Made by a program: the position numbers and the translations under genes
The notes under the pieces: model-generated
What the model saw: only the letters and a program-made list of their open reading frames with translations
What the model was told of the DNA's origin: nothing
Database searches by the model: none
Shown: positions 26,707 to 35,600 of the stretch, one piece after another
How the letters are laid out: each line of letters starts with the position of its first letter
How positions within the stretch are numbered: position 1 is the first letter of the stretch
Assembly: GCF_003449015.1 (NCBI RefSeq)
Contig: NZ_QRGD01000009.1
Coordinates: 62,001 to 126,000, forward strand
DNA: 64,000 bases
Source: Aureibaculum luteum
GTDB lineage: Bacteria; Bacteroidota; Bacteroidia; Flavobacteriales; Flavobacteriaceae
Direction of reading: 5' to 3'

Positions 26707-28467
26707 ATGAAGAAAGTAAATAAATTAAGTGAATTAGCAGCTACAGCTATTAGTGGAAATGATATAAGCTCTTCCGTATTATATGTATCTGCATTGTCCA
26801 TCGCTTTTGCAGGACAGTATGCATGGATAACTTTATTAATAGTTTCATTTGTACTTTTTCTATTCAGGAAAATATATGGAGAAGTTGTAGGGGCCTTACC
26901 CTTAAATGGTGGAGCGTATAATGCGTTATTAAATACCACGAGTAAGCGAACAGCATCTTTCGCAGCAACACTTACACTTTTATCGTATATGGCAACAGCA
27001 GTTATATCTGCAAATGAAGCAATTCATTATTTGCACCATATCGTTCCTCCAATGCCAATTATCATATCAACTATTGCTTTACTGAGTGTATTCGCTTTTT
27101 TAGTTATTGGTGGTATTTCTGAGTCTGCTAAAGTAGCAATCGGTATTTTTATATTTCATTTAGGGTCTTTAGTAATACTTGTCGGATTTATTGTTTTTTA
27201 CTTATTTCAGAATGGTATAGAAACATTTATTCAGAATTGGGAGTGGCCACTTGAACATGGTAGTATTACCAATGCTATATTTTTAGGGTTTTCCGCATCC
27301 ATGCTTGGTGTTTCAGGTTTTGAAAGTTCTGCAAATTTTGTTGAAGAACAGAAAAAAGGGGTTTTTCCAAAAACGCTAAAAAATATGTGGATTATAGTAA
27401 GTGTTATTAATCCGTTAATGGCGGTATTTGCATTAGCTTTATTTGCATTACCAGTGCTACAAAGTCCAGATTATCAAAATACATTATTAATTGAAATGGG
27501 TAGCCATGTAGGAGGGGAGTGGATTGCAGATTTAATCGCGGTTGATGCCTTTTTGGTATTGAGTGGTGCCGTTTTAACTTCTTTTGTAGGAGTTACAGGG
27601 TTGTTAGAAAGGTTGGCTTTAGATCGGATAATGCCACCATTTTTTCTGAAGAAAAATAAAAAAGGTAGCTCTTACAGAATAATTATTATGTTTCTGATTT
27701 TGTCAATTTCTGTATTAGTATTTACTAAAGGAGAAGTGCAGCTTTTGGCTGGTGTTTATACAATTTCATTTTTATCTGTAATGGCGTTATTTGGCATTGG
27801 TAATATTCTTTTGAAAGTTAAAAGGAGTGAGTTACCAAGACCGGAAAGGGCATCTTGGCTTGGTGTATTGGTCGCAATTGCGGCGGTTATCATTGCTTTA
27901 ATTGGCAATATTTCAATACCGCCTAAAGATAATTCACCTAGTAATGTTTCGGTGTTTTTGTATTATTTTATTCCTACAATTTTGTTTGTTATGGCAATGT
28001 TGAATAGAACTTTGTTGTTGAAATTTGTATTAATATCAATTGATTACTTGTTTTCTCCAATACGTAAGTTTGTAATTTCATCTGATAGAAAAATTAGAGA
28101 TGTAATAAATAAAATTAACGATCAAGAGTTTGTTTTTTTTACGAGAGGTGATAACATTGCCAGTTTAAATAAAGTGATGCTTTATGTTGGTAAAAACGAA
28201 CATACAAAACGCATAAAAATTGTGACAGTTTTAGGGAAAGGTCAAAAATCTCCTCCAAACCTTGAGATGGAAATTGATTTTTTAGATAGAGAGTATCCTG
28301 AAATAAATATTGATTTTGTAAAAATAGAGGGGGAGTTTACACCAAAATTAATCCAAGAATTATCTAAAAAATGGAATGTACCCGTGAATTTTATGTTTAT
28401 AGGTTCCCCTGGTGATAAATTTCCATATAGAATTGAAGAATTAGGAGGCGTTCGACTTATTATTTAA
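26707..28467 (+). CDS. APC superfamily amino acid/polyamine permease with cytosolic tail
   Basis: A 586-residue inner-membrane transporter. About twelve hydrophobic segments cover residues 10-450 (VLYVSALSIAFAGQYAWITL, MATAVISANEAIHYL, GVSGFESSANFVEEQKKG). The APC signature of the first unwound helix, AATAISGNDISSS, occurs near the N-terminus. A soluble C-terminal domain of about 125 residues (GDNIASLNKVMLYVGKNE onward) follows; it is not an obvious USP domain. Substrate is not predictable. It is the last gene of the run from the WaaE-like gene, with a 168-base gap after it. Confidence 0.85.
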   Translation: MKKVNKLSELAATAISGNDISSSVLYVSALSIAFAGQYAWITLLIVSFVLFLFRKIYGEVVGALPLNGGAYNALLNTTSKRTASFAATLTLLSYMATAVISANEAIHYLHHIVPPMPIIISTIALLSVFAFLVIGGISESAKVAIGIFIFHLGSLVILVGFIVFYLFQNGIETFIQNWEWPLEHGSITNAIFLGFSASMLGVSGFESSANFVEEQKKGVFPKTLKNMWIIVSVINPLMAVFALALFALPVLQSPDYQNTLLIEMGSHVGGEWIADLIAVDAFLVLSGAVLTSFVGVTGLLERLALDRIMPPFFLKKNKKGSSYRIIIMFLILSISVLVFTKGEVQLLAGVYTISFLSVMALFGIGNILLKVKRSELPRPERASWLGVLVAIAAVIIALIGNISIPPKDNSPSNVSVFLYYFIPTILFVMAMLNRTLLLKFVLISIDYLFSPIRKFVISSDRKIRDVINKINDQEFVFFTRGDNIASLNKVMLYVGKNEHTKRIKIVTVLGKGQKSPPNLEMEIDFLDREYPEINIDFVKIEGEFTPKLIQELSKKWNVPVNFMFIGSPGDKFPYRIEELGGVRLII

Positions 28468-28579
28468 AAGATAAAAGCTGATACTTATTCCCAATAGATA
28501 GATGAAGTCTCGAACTTATTTTCTAAAATTTATTTTCATATTTTAGAATTAAAATTTTAGGTTAGATTAAGTTTTTTAC

Positions 28580-28597
28580 CAATCCTTTTTAGGATTG
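28580..28597. repeat. Short inverted repeat before the ArnT-like gene
   Basis: CAATCCT (28580-28586), a TTTT loop and AGGATTG (28591-28597) form a perfect 7-bp hairpin 38 bases before the ATG. There is no U tail on the plus strand, so it is not a clear terminator. It may shape the leader of the glycosyltransferase mRNA. Confidence 0.4.
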
Positions 28598-28634
28598 TTA
28601 ATTAAGTAAAATCTTATTTATTATACCAATTAAC

Positions 28635-30275
28635 ATGATAGACCTTATTAAAAAACATCCTGTTTTAAGTTTTTGTTTGTTTACAGCAATTATGCTTTTA
28701 CCAAATTTAGATGTTATAGATGTTTCTATAATGGAAGCTAGAAATTTTATCACAGCTCGAGAAATGGTAAATGATGGTAATTGGTTCCTAACGACAATGA
28801 ACGGAGTACCACGTTATCAAAAACCACCATTGCCAACCTGGCTTGCAGCTTTTTCAGGAATACTTTTCGGAATTAAAAGTGTTTTTGCCTTGCGGCTTCC
28901 GTCCATTATGTTTGTAATGCTAGTTGCTATTGGCATTTTTAAAATATCGCAGTTATTAGTTATGGACACTAAACAAAGTTTACAAAATAGTTTTATTGCT
29001 ATAACCTCTTTCTATATTATTGGAATTATTATTGAAGAACCGTGGGATATTTTTGCACATGGGTTTATGTGCTATGCCATTTATCAATTATTTCTGTTGT
29101 TTGAAAAGGAAAGGGGATATTGGAAACATGCGATAATAGCGGGGTGTTTTATCGGATTTTCAATATTAAGCAAAGGTCCAGTTTCTATATATGCGTTAAT
29201 GCTTCCTTTTTTATTGGCTTACGGTTTTACCTATAAATTTAAACATTTTAAAACGAAAGTTTTGTCCTATTTAAGTGTTATTATCCTAGCAGTAATTGTA
29301 GGTGGTTGGTGGTTTTTATATGTACGATTACAAGACGTTGATACGTTTAAGGCTATTGCTGAAAATGAAACCAATAATTGGTCAAGCTACAATGTTAAGC
29401 CCTTTTATTATTATTGGAGCTTTTTTACACAAAGTGGAATTTGGACTATAATTGCGTTTATCAGTTTGTTATACCCCTATTTGAAATCTAGAGTAAATCA
29501 TTTAAAAGCCTATCAATTTAGCTTACTTTGGACACTTTTAGTATTGGTGCTATTGTCAATTATTCCAGAAAAGAAATCAAGATATTTAATGCCAATTCTA
29601 ATTCCATTAGCAATAAATATTGGGTTTTATATTGATTATTTGATGAGGTGTTTTAAAACAATGACTGATAAGCGGGAAACATTTCCTGTTTATTTTAATT
29701 TTGGTTTAATTGCATCCATTGGAATTACATTCCCAGTGCTAGCATATCTCTTTTTAAAAGAGAATATTTCAAATCATTTGGTTACTTACAGTCTTGCTTC
29801 CATAGTTCTATTTACACTTAGTGTTCTAATTATTTTTTATTTAAAAAGAAAAAATATGAATATGGTGTTTAGACTAACTGTCCTGTTTTTTGCGAGTATA
29901 TTGTTGACAGCTTTACCGCTTGCCGAGAGTTTTAAGAGCACTAGCTACAATTCCATTTCCAATCTTAAAATCGAAGCAGAAAGCCAGGGTTTTAAAATTT
30001 ATGGGAATAATTATATTTCGCCAGAAATGATTTGGTATTTTGGCGGCAAAATTCCTTTCATTTCTTTAGATGAAGGTTTGGAAAAGTTACCAATAGAGCA
30101 TAAATTTGGGTTATTGACTAAGGAGGCTTTAGATGAAGGTGTTTTACTGAGGTTAAGAAACAATTTTATTATAAATAAAATAACAACTTACAATTTAAAT
30201 AGTGTTTCAGAAGCGTCTAAAACATATAAAAATAGGCTATTGAATGTTTATTATATTTTTGAAAGAAGATCGTAA
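28635..30275 (+). CDS. ArnT/GT39-like integral membrane glycosyltransferase
   Basis: A 546-residue membrane protein of the PMT/ArnT (GT-C) superfamily. The first periplasmic loop holds DVSIMEARNFITAREM, the acidic residue position that is catalytic in GT-C enzymes, and RYQKPPLPTWLAAF, a conserved block. About eleven to thirteen hydrophobic segments follow and the last 110 residues form a soluble domain. GT-C enzymes move a sugar from a polyprenyl-phosphate donor to lipid A, protein or other acceptors on the periplasmic face. It resembles the gene at 47225-48853. Neighbours give no hint of the substrate. Confidence 0.85.
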   Translation: MIDLIKKHPVLSFCLFTAIMLLPNLDVIDVSIMEARNFITAREMVNDGNWFLTTMNGVPRYQKPPLPTWLAAFSGILFGIKSVFALRLPSIMFVMLVAIGIFKISQLLVMDTKQSLQNSFIAITSFYIIGIIIEEPWDIFAHGFMCYAIYQLFLLFEKERGYWKHAIIAGCFIGFSILSKGPVSIYALMLPFLLAYGFTYKFKHFKTKVLSYLSVIILAVIVGGWWFLYVRLQDVDTFKAIAENETNNWSSYNVKPFYYYWSFFTQSGIWTIIAFISLLYPYLKSRVNHLKAYQFSLLWTLLVLVLLSIIPEKKSRYLMPILIPLAINIGFYIDYLMRCFKTMTDKRETFPVYFNFGLIASIGITFPVLAYLFLKENISNHLVTYSLASIVLFTLSVLIIFYLKRKNMNMVFRLTVLFFASILLTALPLAESFKSTSYNSISNLKIEAESQGFKIYGNNYISPEMIWYFGGKIPFISLDEGLEKLPIEHKFGLLTKEALDEGVLLRLRNNFIINKITTYNLNSVSEASKTYKNRLLNVYYIFERRS

Positions 30276-30584
30276 ATGTTCTTGTTAGGTTAAAATAAAT
30301 CAAAAGAATGATTATCAAGTTAGTATACTCCATATTATATAATTATCTCTGCTTTAAATAAATACATTCTCACTACTATTTAACTACACGAAATAAATGA
30401 TGTTTGATTTAATAGTAAAGCTATAAGCGTTTTAAATCGGCTATCAATAGTTTAATAACATATGATTAGTTATTAATCTTGTTAGATTACATATGGCACA
30501 TTTTTAACAAACTCCTAAAAAACATTAAATGTTTTCACTTATCTTTGAATATATTTGATTATTAATAAATAGGCTTTAATAGAT
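30276..30584. other. 309-base gap, AT-rich spacer with a promoter
   Basis: No ORF, tRNA or hairpin terminator of note is supported here. The only interpretable element is a TATCTTTG box at 30540-30547 near the right end. The gap separates the ArnT-like gene from the M16 protease pair. Confidence 0.5.
30540..30547 (+). promoter_or_regulatory. Predicted -7 box of the M16 protease pair
   Basis: TATCTTTG is a perfect TAnnTTTG, 37 bases before the ATG at 30585. No TTTG -33 box was recognised at 16-20 bases upstream. Confidence 0.5.
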
Positions 30585-31895
30585 ATGAAAAAAATAATTT
30601 TCCCGATGCTGCTTTTTTGCATGTCAATCACTTTTTCTCAAATAAAGGTTGATGATGTGAAAACATTTACGCTAGAAAATGGTATGAAATTTTTAGTAGT
30701 AGAAGATTTTTCAATCCCCAATGCCAACATGTACTCGTTCTATAAAGTGGGCAGTCGTAATGAGCATCAGGGAATTACTGGACTTTCTCATTTTTTTGAA
30801 CATATGATGTTCAATGGAGCAAAAAAGTATGGACCTAAGTTATTTGATCAAACCATGGAATTTAATGGAGGTTCAAACAACGCATATACTACTGAAAATG
30901 TAACGGTTTATACCGATTGGTTCCCTGTTTCAGCACTCGAAACTATTTTTGATTTAGAAAGTGATCGTATCGCAAACTTAAGTATTGATCCAAATATGGT
31001 TGAAAGTGAAAGGGGAGTGGTTTTAAGTGAACGACGTACAGGACTTGAAAACTCGCCATGGAGATCATTAGGTGAAGCCGTTCAAGCAACTGCTTTTCAA
31101 GAGCATCCTTATCATTGGCCAGTTATTGGATACCAAGATGATATGAAACATTGGACTCAAGGTGATTTAGAGCGTTATTTTAAAACTTATTATGCTCCTA
31201 ACAATTGTGTCGTAGTTATTTCAGGTGCCGTTAAAACGGAAGAGGTAAAACGGTTGGCAAAAAAATATATGGAACCAATACCTGCTCAGCCGGAGCCACC
31301 TAAAGTTTTTATTGTAGAACCTGCTCAAACAGGCGAAAGACGAATTACGGTTCAAAAAGATGTAGCAGCACCATATATGATGATAGGCTACCATACACCT
31401 GAAGCGAAGAATGATGATTATTACGCCTTAGATATTTTAAGTTCTATTCTTACGAGTGGTAATTCTTCTAGATTGTACAAAGCGTTGGTAGATAGTCAAT
31501 TGGCAATTGGAATATTTACCGATTATGGCTTAAGCTTTGATCCTTATCTCTTTAATTTTTATGTAGTGTCTAATCAAGAAGTGTCTACAGATACTGTTGA
31601 AAAAACTATTTATGATGTACTTGATAAGATCAAAGAAGAGGGAATTACAGAAAAGGAGCTTCAAAAAATTAAAAATCAAAAGTTAATGGAATTCTATAAT
31701 CAAGTAGAGACTATTGATGGTAAATCGAATAATATTGGGACGTACGAACTCTTTTTTGGAGACTATAAAAAAATGTTTGATGCTCCAGCAAATTTTAACA
31801 AAGTTACGATTGATGATGTTAAACGTGTAACAAAAAAATATTTTACTAAAAGTAACAGAACAGTAGGTGTTCTAAAAGCCAATGTTGAAGAATAA
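30585..31895 (+). CDS. M16 family zinc metallopeptidase, catalytic subunit, exported
   Basis: A 436-residue pitrilysin-family peptidase with a signal peptide (residues 1-18). The inverted zinc motif HFFEH at 69-73 is intact: His69 and His73 bind zinc and Glu72 is the catalytic base; the third ligand is a Glu in ESERGVVLSER (142 or 149). At 436 residues it is a half-size M16, one of the two-subunit type. The following gene is a second, non-catalytic M16 protein, as in the M16B peptidase pairs of many bacteria. It should act on short peptides in the periplasm. Confidence 0.93.
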   Translation: MKKIIFPMLLFCMSITFSQIKVDDVKTFTLENGMKFLVVEDFSIPNANMYSFYKVGSRNEHQGITGLSHFFEHMMFNGAKKYGPKLFDQTMEFNGGSNNAYTTENVTVYTDWFPVSALETIFDLESDRIANLSIDPNMVESERGVVLSERRTGLENSPWRSLGEAVQATAFQEHPYHWPVIGYQDDMKHWTQGDLERYFKTYYAPNNCVVVISGAVKTEEVKRLAKKYMEPIPAQPEPPKVFIVEPAQTGERRITVQKDVAAPYMMIGYHTPEAKNDDYYALDILSSILTSGNSSRLYKALVDSQLAIGIFTDYGLSFDPYLFNFYVVSNQEVSTDTVEKTIYDVLDKIKEEGITEKELQKIKNQKLMEFYNQVETIDGKSNNIGTYELFFGDYKKMFDAPANFNKVTIDDVKRVTKKYFTKSNRTVGVLKANVEE

Positions 31896-31924
31896 TTAGT
31901 GTTAAAAAAATCAAAATCTGAATA

Positions 31925-33322
31925 ATGAAAGCAATGCGAAAAACAACAATTTTATTTTGTTCATTACTTGTAATGGCTTTAAATATACAAGCACAATCAT
32001 ATAAATTACCTGATTATAAAAGCTTTACATTGTCTAACGGACTCACCGTTAATTTAATGGAACAACATGACGTACCTGTAATAAGTGTGTCTGTAATATT
32101 ACCTGCAGGAGCTATTTACGATAGTAGCCAATCGGGTATTGCTTCGTTAACAGCCAATGCCTTAAAACATGGTACTAACAATTATACTAAAAGTAAACTA
32201 GATGAAGCGTTAGATTATGTTGGTGCAACTATATCTACTTATTCGGGTAAAGAATATGCGGGTTTGTCATCTAAATTTGCCACCAAGGATCAAGAGTTAG
32301 TTTTAAATCTAATAAAAGAAATTTTAATTGCTCCTACTTTTGATGTTACTGAATTTGAAAAAGCAAAGGCAAGAACGTTGGTTTCTTTAACTCAAGAAAA
32401 GGAAAGTCCTCGTTCAGTGATAGGAGATTATAATAATAAATTAATTTATGGTAATCATGTTTATAGCAATAAAATAAACGGATTAGAATCTACAGTGAGC
32501 CAATTTACTGTTAATGATATAAAAAGCTTTTATAAAACTCATTATTCACCAAATAATGCTGCCATTAGTATTGTTGGAGATTTTTCTACAAAAGCAATGA
32601 AAAAATCGATTTCAAAATTGTTTTCAAGTTGGAAAAAAGGAAAGACAAGTGAAAATTTAGCATCTCAGCCCGTAGTTCCCTATAGTGAAGCTAAAGTACT
32701 ATTAGTAAATAAAGAGGATGCCAAAGAAACTACGTTTTATATTGGAGGTAAAGGAATTAGTAGAAACAATACTGATTATATTGGTATTGATATTGTGAAT
32801 ACGCTTTTTGGGGGTAGATTTACTTCCATGTTAAATGACGAATTGAGGGTAAATTCAGGTTTAACTTATGGAGCTGGAAGTCGATTTAATACCTACAGAT
32901 ATAGTGGTACTTTTTACATCAGTACGTTTACGGCTCTTGAAACTACAGAACAGGCCATTGATAAAACGTTAGAGGTCTTACGTAATCTACATGAAAACGG
33001 ATTGGATGAAAAGGGCTTGACTTCTGCTAAAAATTATGTAAAAGGACAATTTCCACCGGATTATGAAACTACAGGTCAGTTAGCAGGATTACTGTCTGAA
33101 ATGTTTTGGTTTGATTTTGACAAATCGTTTATTAATGATTTTGAAAAAAATGTGGATGCCATAAACTTAAAAAAAGCAAATGAAATTATTAAAACATATT
33201 TTCCTAAAGATAAATTGCAGTTTGTCCTAATAGGAAAGACAGAAGCCATTAAGGATATTGCCAAAAAATATGGAAAGGTAATTAATGTAGAAATAAAAGA
33301 GGAAATTACTGGAGAATATTAG
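31925..33322 (+). CDS. M16 family peptidase-like protein, non-catalytic partner
   Basis: A 465-residue exported protein (signal peptide 1-24, ending IQAQ) of the M16 family. At the place of the HxxEH zinc motif it has ASLTANALKHGT, so zinc cannot be bound in the standard way. The C-terminal domain keeps RVNSGLTYGAGSRFNTYRYS, the conserved Arg/Tyr region by which inactive subunits help hold the substrate. It follows the catalytic subunit by 29 bases and is probably co-transcribed, giving a heterodimeric peptidase. An ATG three codons in is an alternative start. Confidence 0.9.
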   Translation: MKAMRKTTILFCSLLVMALNIQAQSYKLPDYKSFTLSNGLTVNLMEQHDVPVISVSVILPAGAIYDSSQSGIASLTANALKHGTNNYTKSKLDEALDYVGATISTYSGKEYAGLSSKFATKDQELVLNLIKEILIAPTFDVTEFEKAKARTLVSLTQEKESPRSVIGDYNNKLIYGNHVYSNKINGLESTVSQFTVNDIKSFYKTHYSPNNAAISIVGDFSTKAMKKSISKLFSSWKKGKTSENLASQPVVPYSEAKVLLVNKEDAKETTFYIGGKGISRNNTDYIGIDIVNTLFGGRFTSMLNDELRVNSGLTYGAGSRFNTYRYSGTFYISTFTALETTEQAIDKTLEVLRNLHENGLDEKGLTSAKNYVKGQFPPDYETTGQLAGLLSEMFWFDFDKSFINDFEKNVDAINLKKANEIIKTYFPKDKLQFVLIGKTEAIKDIAKKYGKVINVEIKEEITGEY

Positions 33323-33368
33323 TCAGTATCTATAAAAAAATTACGGTTATTATCTGAATGAATAGATT

Positions 33369-33929
33369 TTAATTTATTTTTAAGTGATATTTTTTTAATA
33401 ACCCTTCCAGTTGGTTGGCTGAAAATTGCCCTCCTTTTATCTTGTTATTCTCAGGGTCAATACTAAAATTATAAGCGGTAGTAAAATCCGCTTTCTCAAG
33501 GTTTGTGTTTTCAAAGTTGGCATTTTCCAGGTTGCAATTCTTAAATTGAGCATTAGAAAGTTCAGCACCTGAGAAATCAACTTCTTTTAAACTACAATCT
33601 ATAAAGTTTTGATTTTTTAATTTACGTTGGTAAAAAGAGGCAAAATCTAATTGACAATCGGTAAAGGATGCAATAAAAGTAAACTTGTTTGCACTGTCAA
33701 AAGGCAGTCCTAAAAGCTTACAATTCGTAAACTCAACTTCATTAAATATGGTTGCATAAATTTTCGCAGAACTTAAGTCGCAATCTACAAATGAACAATC
33801 CACAAAGGAAATGGAGGAGAGGTCTGTATTTGAAAAGATACAATCTATAAAAGTACAATCTTCATACTCGTCTACAGGTAAAGGACTTGCGGTGTAATTT
33901 TTTTTCTTAAAAGTTTGGCTTTCAATCAT
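33369..33929 (-). CDS. Pentapeptide-repeat protein, Qnr-like
   Basis: A 186-residue protein built from tandem pentapeptide repeats of the A(D/N)LxX type, e.g. CTFIDCIFSNTDLSSISF, NAQFKNCNLENANFENTNLE. The repeats form a right-handed quadrilateral beta-helix that mimics DNA. Length, the two-block arrangement with a linker near residues 75-85 (LLGLPFDSANKFTF), and a C-terminal tail (SANQLEGLLKKYHLKIN) resemble Qnr and McbG proteins that protect DNA gyrase; the tail compares with the Qnr helix. Activity on gyrase is inference. The gene converges on the M16 pair and stands alone. Confidence 0.8.
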   Translation of the reverse strand: MIESQTFKKKNYTASPLPVDEYEDCTFIDCIFSNTDLSSISFVDCSFVDCDLSSAKIYATIFNEVEFTNCKLLGLPFDSANKFTFIASFTDCQLDFASFYQRKLKNQNFIDCSLKEVDFSGAELSNAQFKNCNLENANFENTNLEKADFTTAYNFSIDPENNKIKGGQFSANQLEGLLKKYHLKIN

Positions 33930-33963
33930 TGTGAATTAAATATTACTCAAGGTCAAAATAAAA

Positions 33964-33989
33964 AAATGCCACATTTTCATGTGGCATTT
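33964..33989 (-). terminator. Terminator of the GNAT-nitrilase gene
   Basis: A perfect 11-bp stem, AAATGCCACAT (33964-33974) with its complement at 33979-33989 and a TTTC loop. On the minus strand a long U run follows. It lies 9 bases after the stop of the fusion gene and between it and the pentapeptide gene. Confidence 0.92.
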
Positions 33990-33997
33990 GAACACGT

Positions 33998-35518
33998 TTA
34001 CTTTTTTCTCAACTCAAAAAGGTCTTTTCGTCTGTCTTTTAAGTTTTTTACGCTTCCAAATTGATGGAGCTCACGTAACAAATCAATATCGACGTCTGCT
34101 ATTAAAATCATTTCGGAGTTTTGCGTTGCCTCTGCTTTTATTCCATTGGTGGGAAAAGCAAAATCACATGGTGTAAATACCATAGATTGAGCAAACTGGA
34201 TATCCATATTATGCACTTTTGGTAAATTACCAACACTACCCGCAATGGCTACATAACATTCGTTTTCAATTGCTCTTGCTTGAGCACAATTACGTACTCT
34301 TGAATAGCCATTTTGTGTATCTGTTAAAAAGGGTACAAACAAAATATCCATACCTTCATCTGCTAATAACCTACTTAACTCAGGAAACTCTACATCGTAA
34401 CAAATTAAGATACCTATTTTACCACAATCGGTATCAAAAGTTTTTAATTGATTGCCACCAACCATTCCCCAAACTTTAGCTTCATCAGGGGTAACATGCA
34501 ATTTTTCATAACGTTCAATGGTACCATCTCTACGGCATAAATAACCTACGTTATAGAGCCTGTCATCTCTCATTTCAGGTAAACTACCAGAAATAATATT
34601 GATGTTATAAGAAATAGCCAATGAAGAAAATTTTTGAACAATAGCATCCGTATATCCTGCCAATTCTCTGATTGCATCAGGAGTTGGTAAGTGGTTGTTG
34701 CCCGCCATTAGCGGAGCATTAAAAAACTCAGGGAATAAAGCGAAATCTGATCTGTAACCAGATACGGCATCAATAAAGAATTCAGCTTGTTGCAATAGTT
34801 CGTCTAGATTTTTATAAGGACGCATTTGCCATTGAATTAACCCTAGACGGACAATTTTTTTGACTATACTCGCTTTTTTTTGTTGTTTTTCAAAATAGAT
34901 ATTATCCCATTCTAATAAAACAGCATAGGCGTCAGAGGCTTTATCATCCTCTAAATAATTTTTTAAAATTTTTGTGGGATGGAAATCATTTGAAATCTGA
35001 AAATTTAAAACAGGATCATGAATCTCTTTCCTCTTTACTTTGTTTAAGTACTCTTTTGGAGTTAACTCTTCCTTGTATTTATGATAATTAGGAATGCGAC
35101 CACCAAAAGCAACCCCTCTTAGATTTAAACGTTCACAAAGCTCTTTTCTGTAATCATACAAGCGTCTACCTAAACGCATTCCTCTAAATTCAGGTTTGAT
35201 AAAAACCTCAATACCATATAAAACATCGCCCTTCTTAGTATGCGTGCTAAAGGTATAGTTACCCGTAAGTTCTTTATAGGTGTTCTTTTCGTCAAATTGA
35301 GCATAGTCAATAATAATTGATAATGCACAACCGGCAATTTGATTGTTGATTTTTATAACGACTTGCCCTTCAGGGAATAGTCTAATTAAAGTATTTATTT
35401 GTGATTCTTTCCAATAGCTGTCAGGCATATTGGTGTAAGAAGCAATCATTACTTCTTTAAGTTCTTGATAATCATCTAAACTTAAATAGGTTAACTCAAT
35501 ATTTTCTATATCTTGCAT
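33998..35518 (-). CDS. GNAT acetyltransferase-carbon-nitrogen hydrolase (nitrilase) fusion
   Basis: A 506-residue bifunctional protein. Residues about 8-205 are a GNAT domain (YGIEVFIKPEFRGMRLGRRLYDY at 101-123 holds the acetyl-CoA loop). Residues about 222-500 are a carbon-nitrogen hydrolase domain with the full Glu-Lys-Cys triad: Glu264 in LFPEFF, Lys339 in YEKLH and Cys373 in ICYDVEFPE. Such fusions occur in many bacteria and are annotated as bifunctional GNAT/CN hydrolases; substrates are not established. The gene is monocistronic, with its own strong terminator. Confidence 0.93.
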   Translation of the reverse strand: MQDIENIELTYLSLDDYQELKEVMIASYTNMPDSYWKESQINTLIRLFPEGQVVIKINNQIAGCALSIIIDYAQFDEKNTYKELTGNYTFSTHTKKGDVLYGIEVFIKPEFRGMRLGRRLYDYRKELCERLNLRGVAFGGRIPNYHKYKEELTPKEYLNKVKRKEIHDPVLNFQISNDFHPTKILKNYLEDDKASDAYAVLLEWDNIYFEKQQKKASIVKKIVRLGLIQWQMRPYKNLDELLQQAEFFIDAVSGYRSDFALFPEFFNAPLMAGNNHLPTPDAIRELAGYTDAIVQKFSSLAISYNINIISGSLPEMRDDRLYNVGYLCRRDGTIERYEKLHVTPDEAKVWGMVGGNQLKTFDTDCGKIGILICYDVEFPELSRLLADEGMDILFVPFLTDTQNGYSRVRNCAQARAIENECYVAIAGSVGNLPKVHNMDIQFAQSMVFTPCDFAFPTNGIKAEATQNSEMILIADVDIDLLRELHQFGSVKNLKDRRKDLFELRKK

Positions 35519-35600
35519 AAACGAAGAATAAAAATTTAAGATAAAATAGTATTAAAGTTTTCGAGTTCCACTTTTTTTTTCGTGGAGTGACGAGTAATTT

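Noticed and set aside
35540-35590. Hairpin between the fusion gene and the acyl-CoA dehydrogenase gene
   Set aside because: Only a 5-bp stem closed by a long T run; too weak to call as a terminator.
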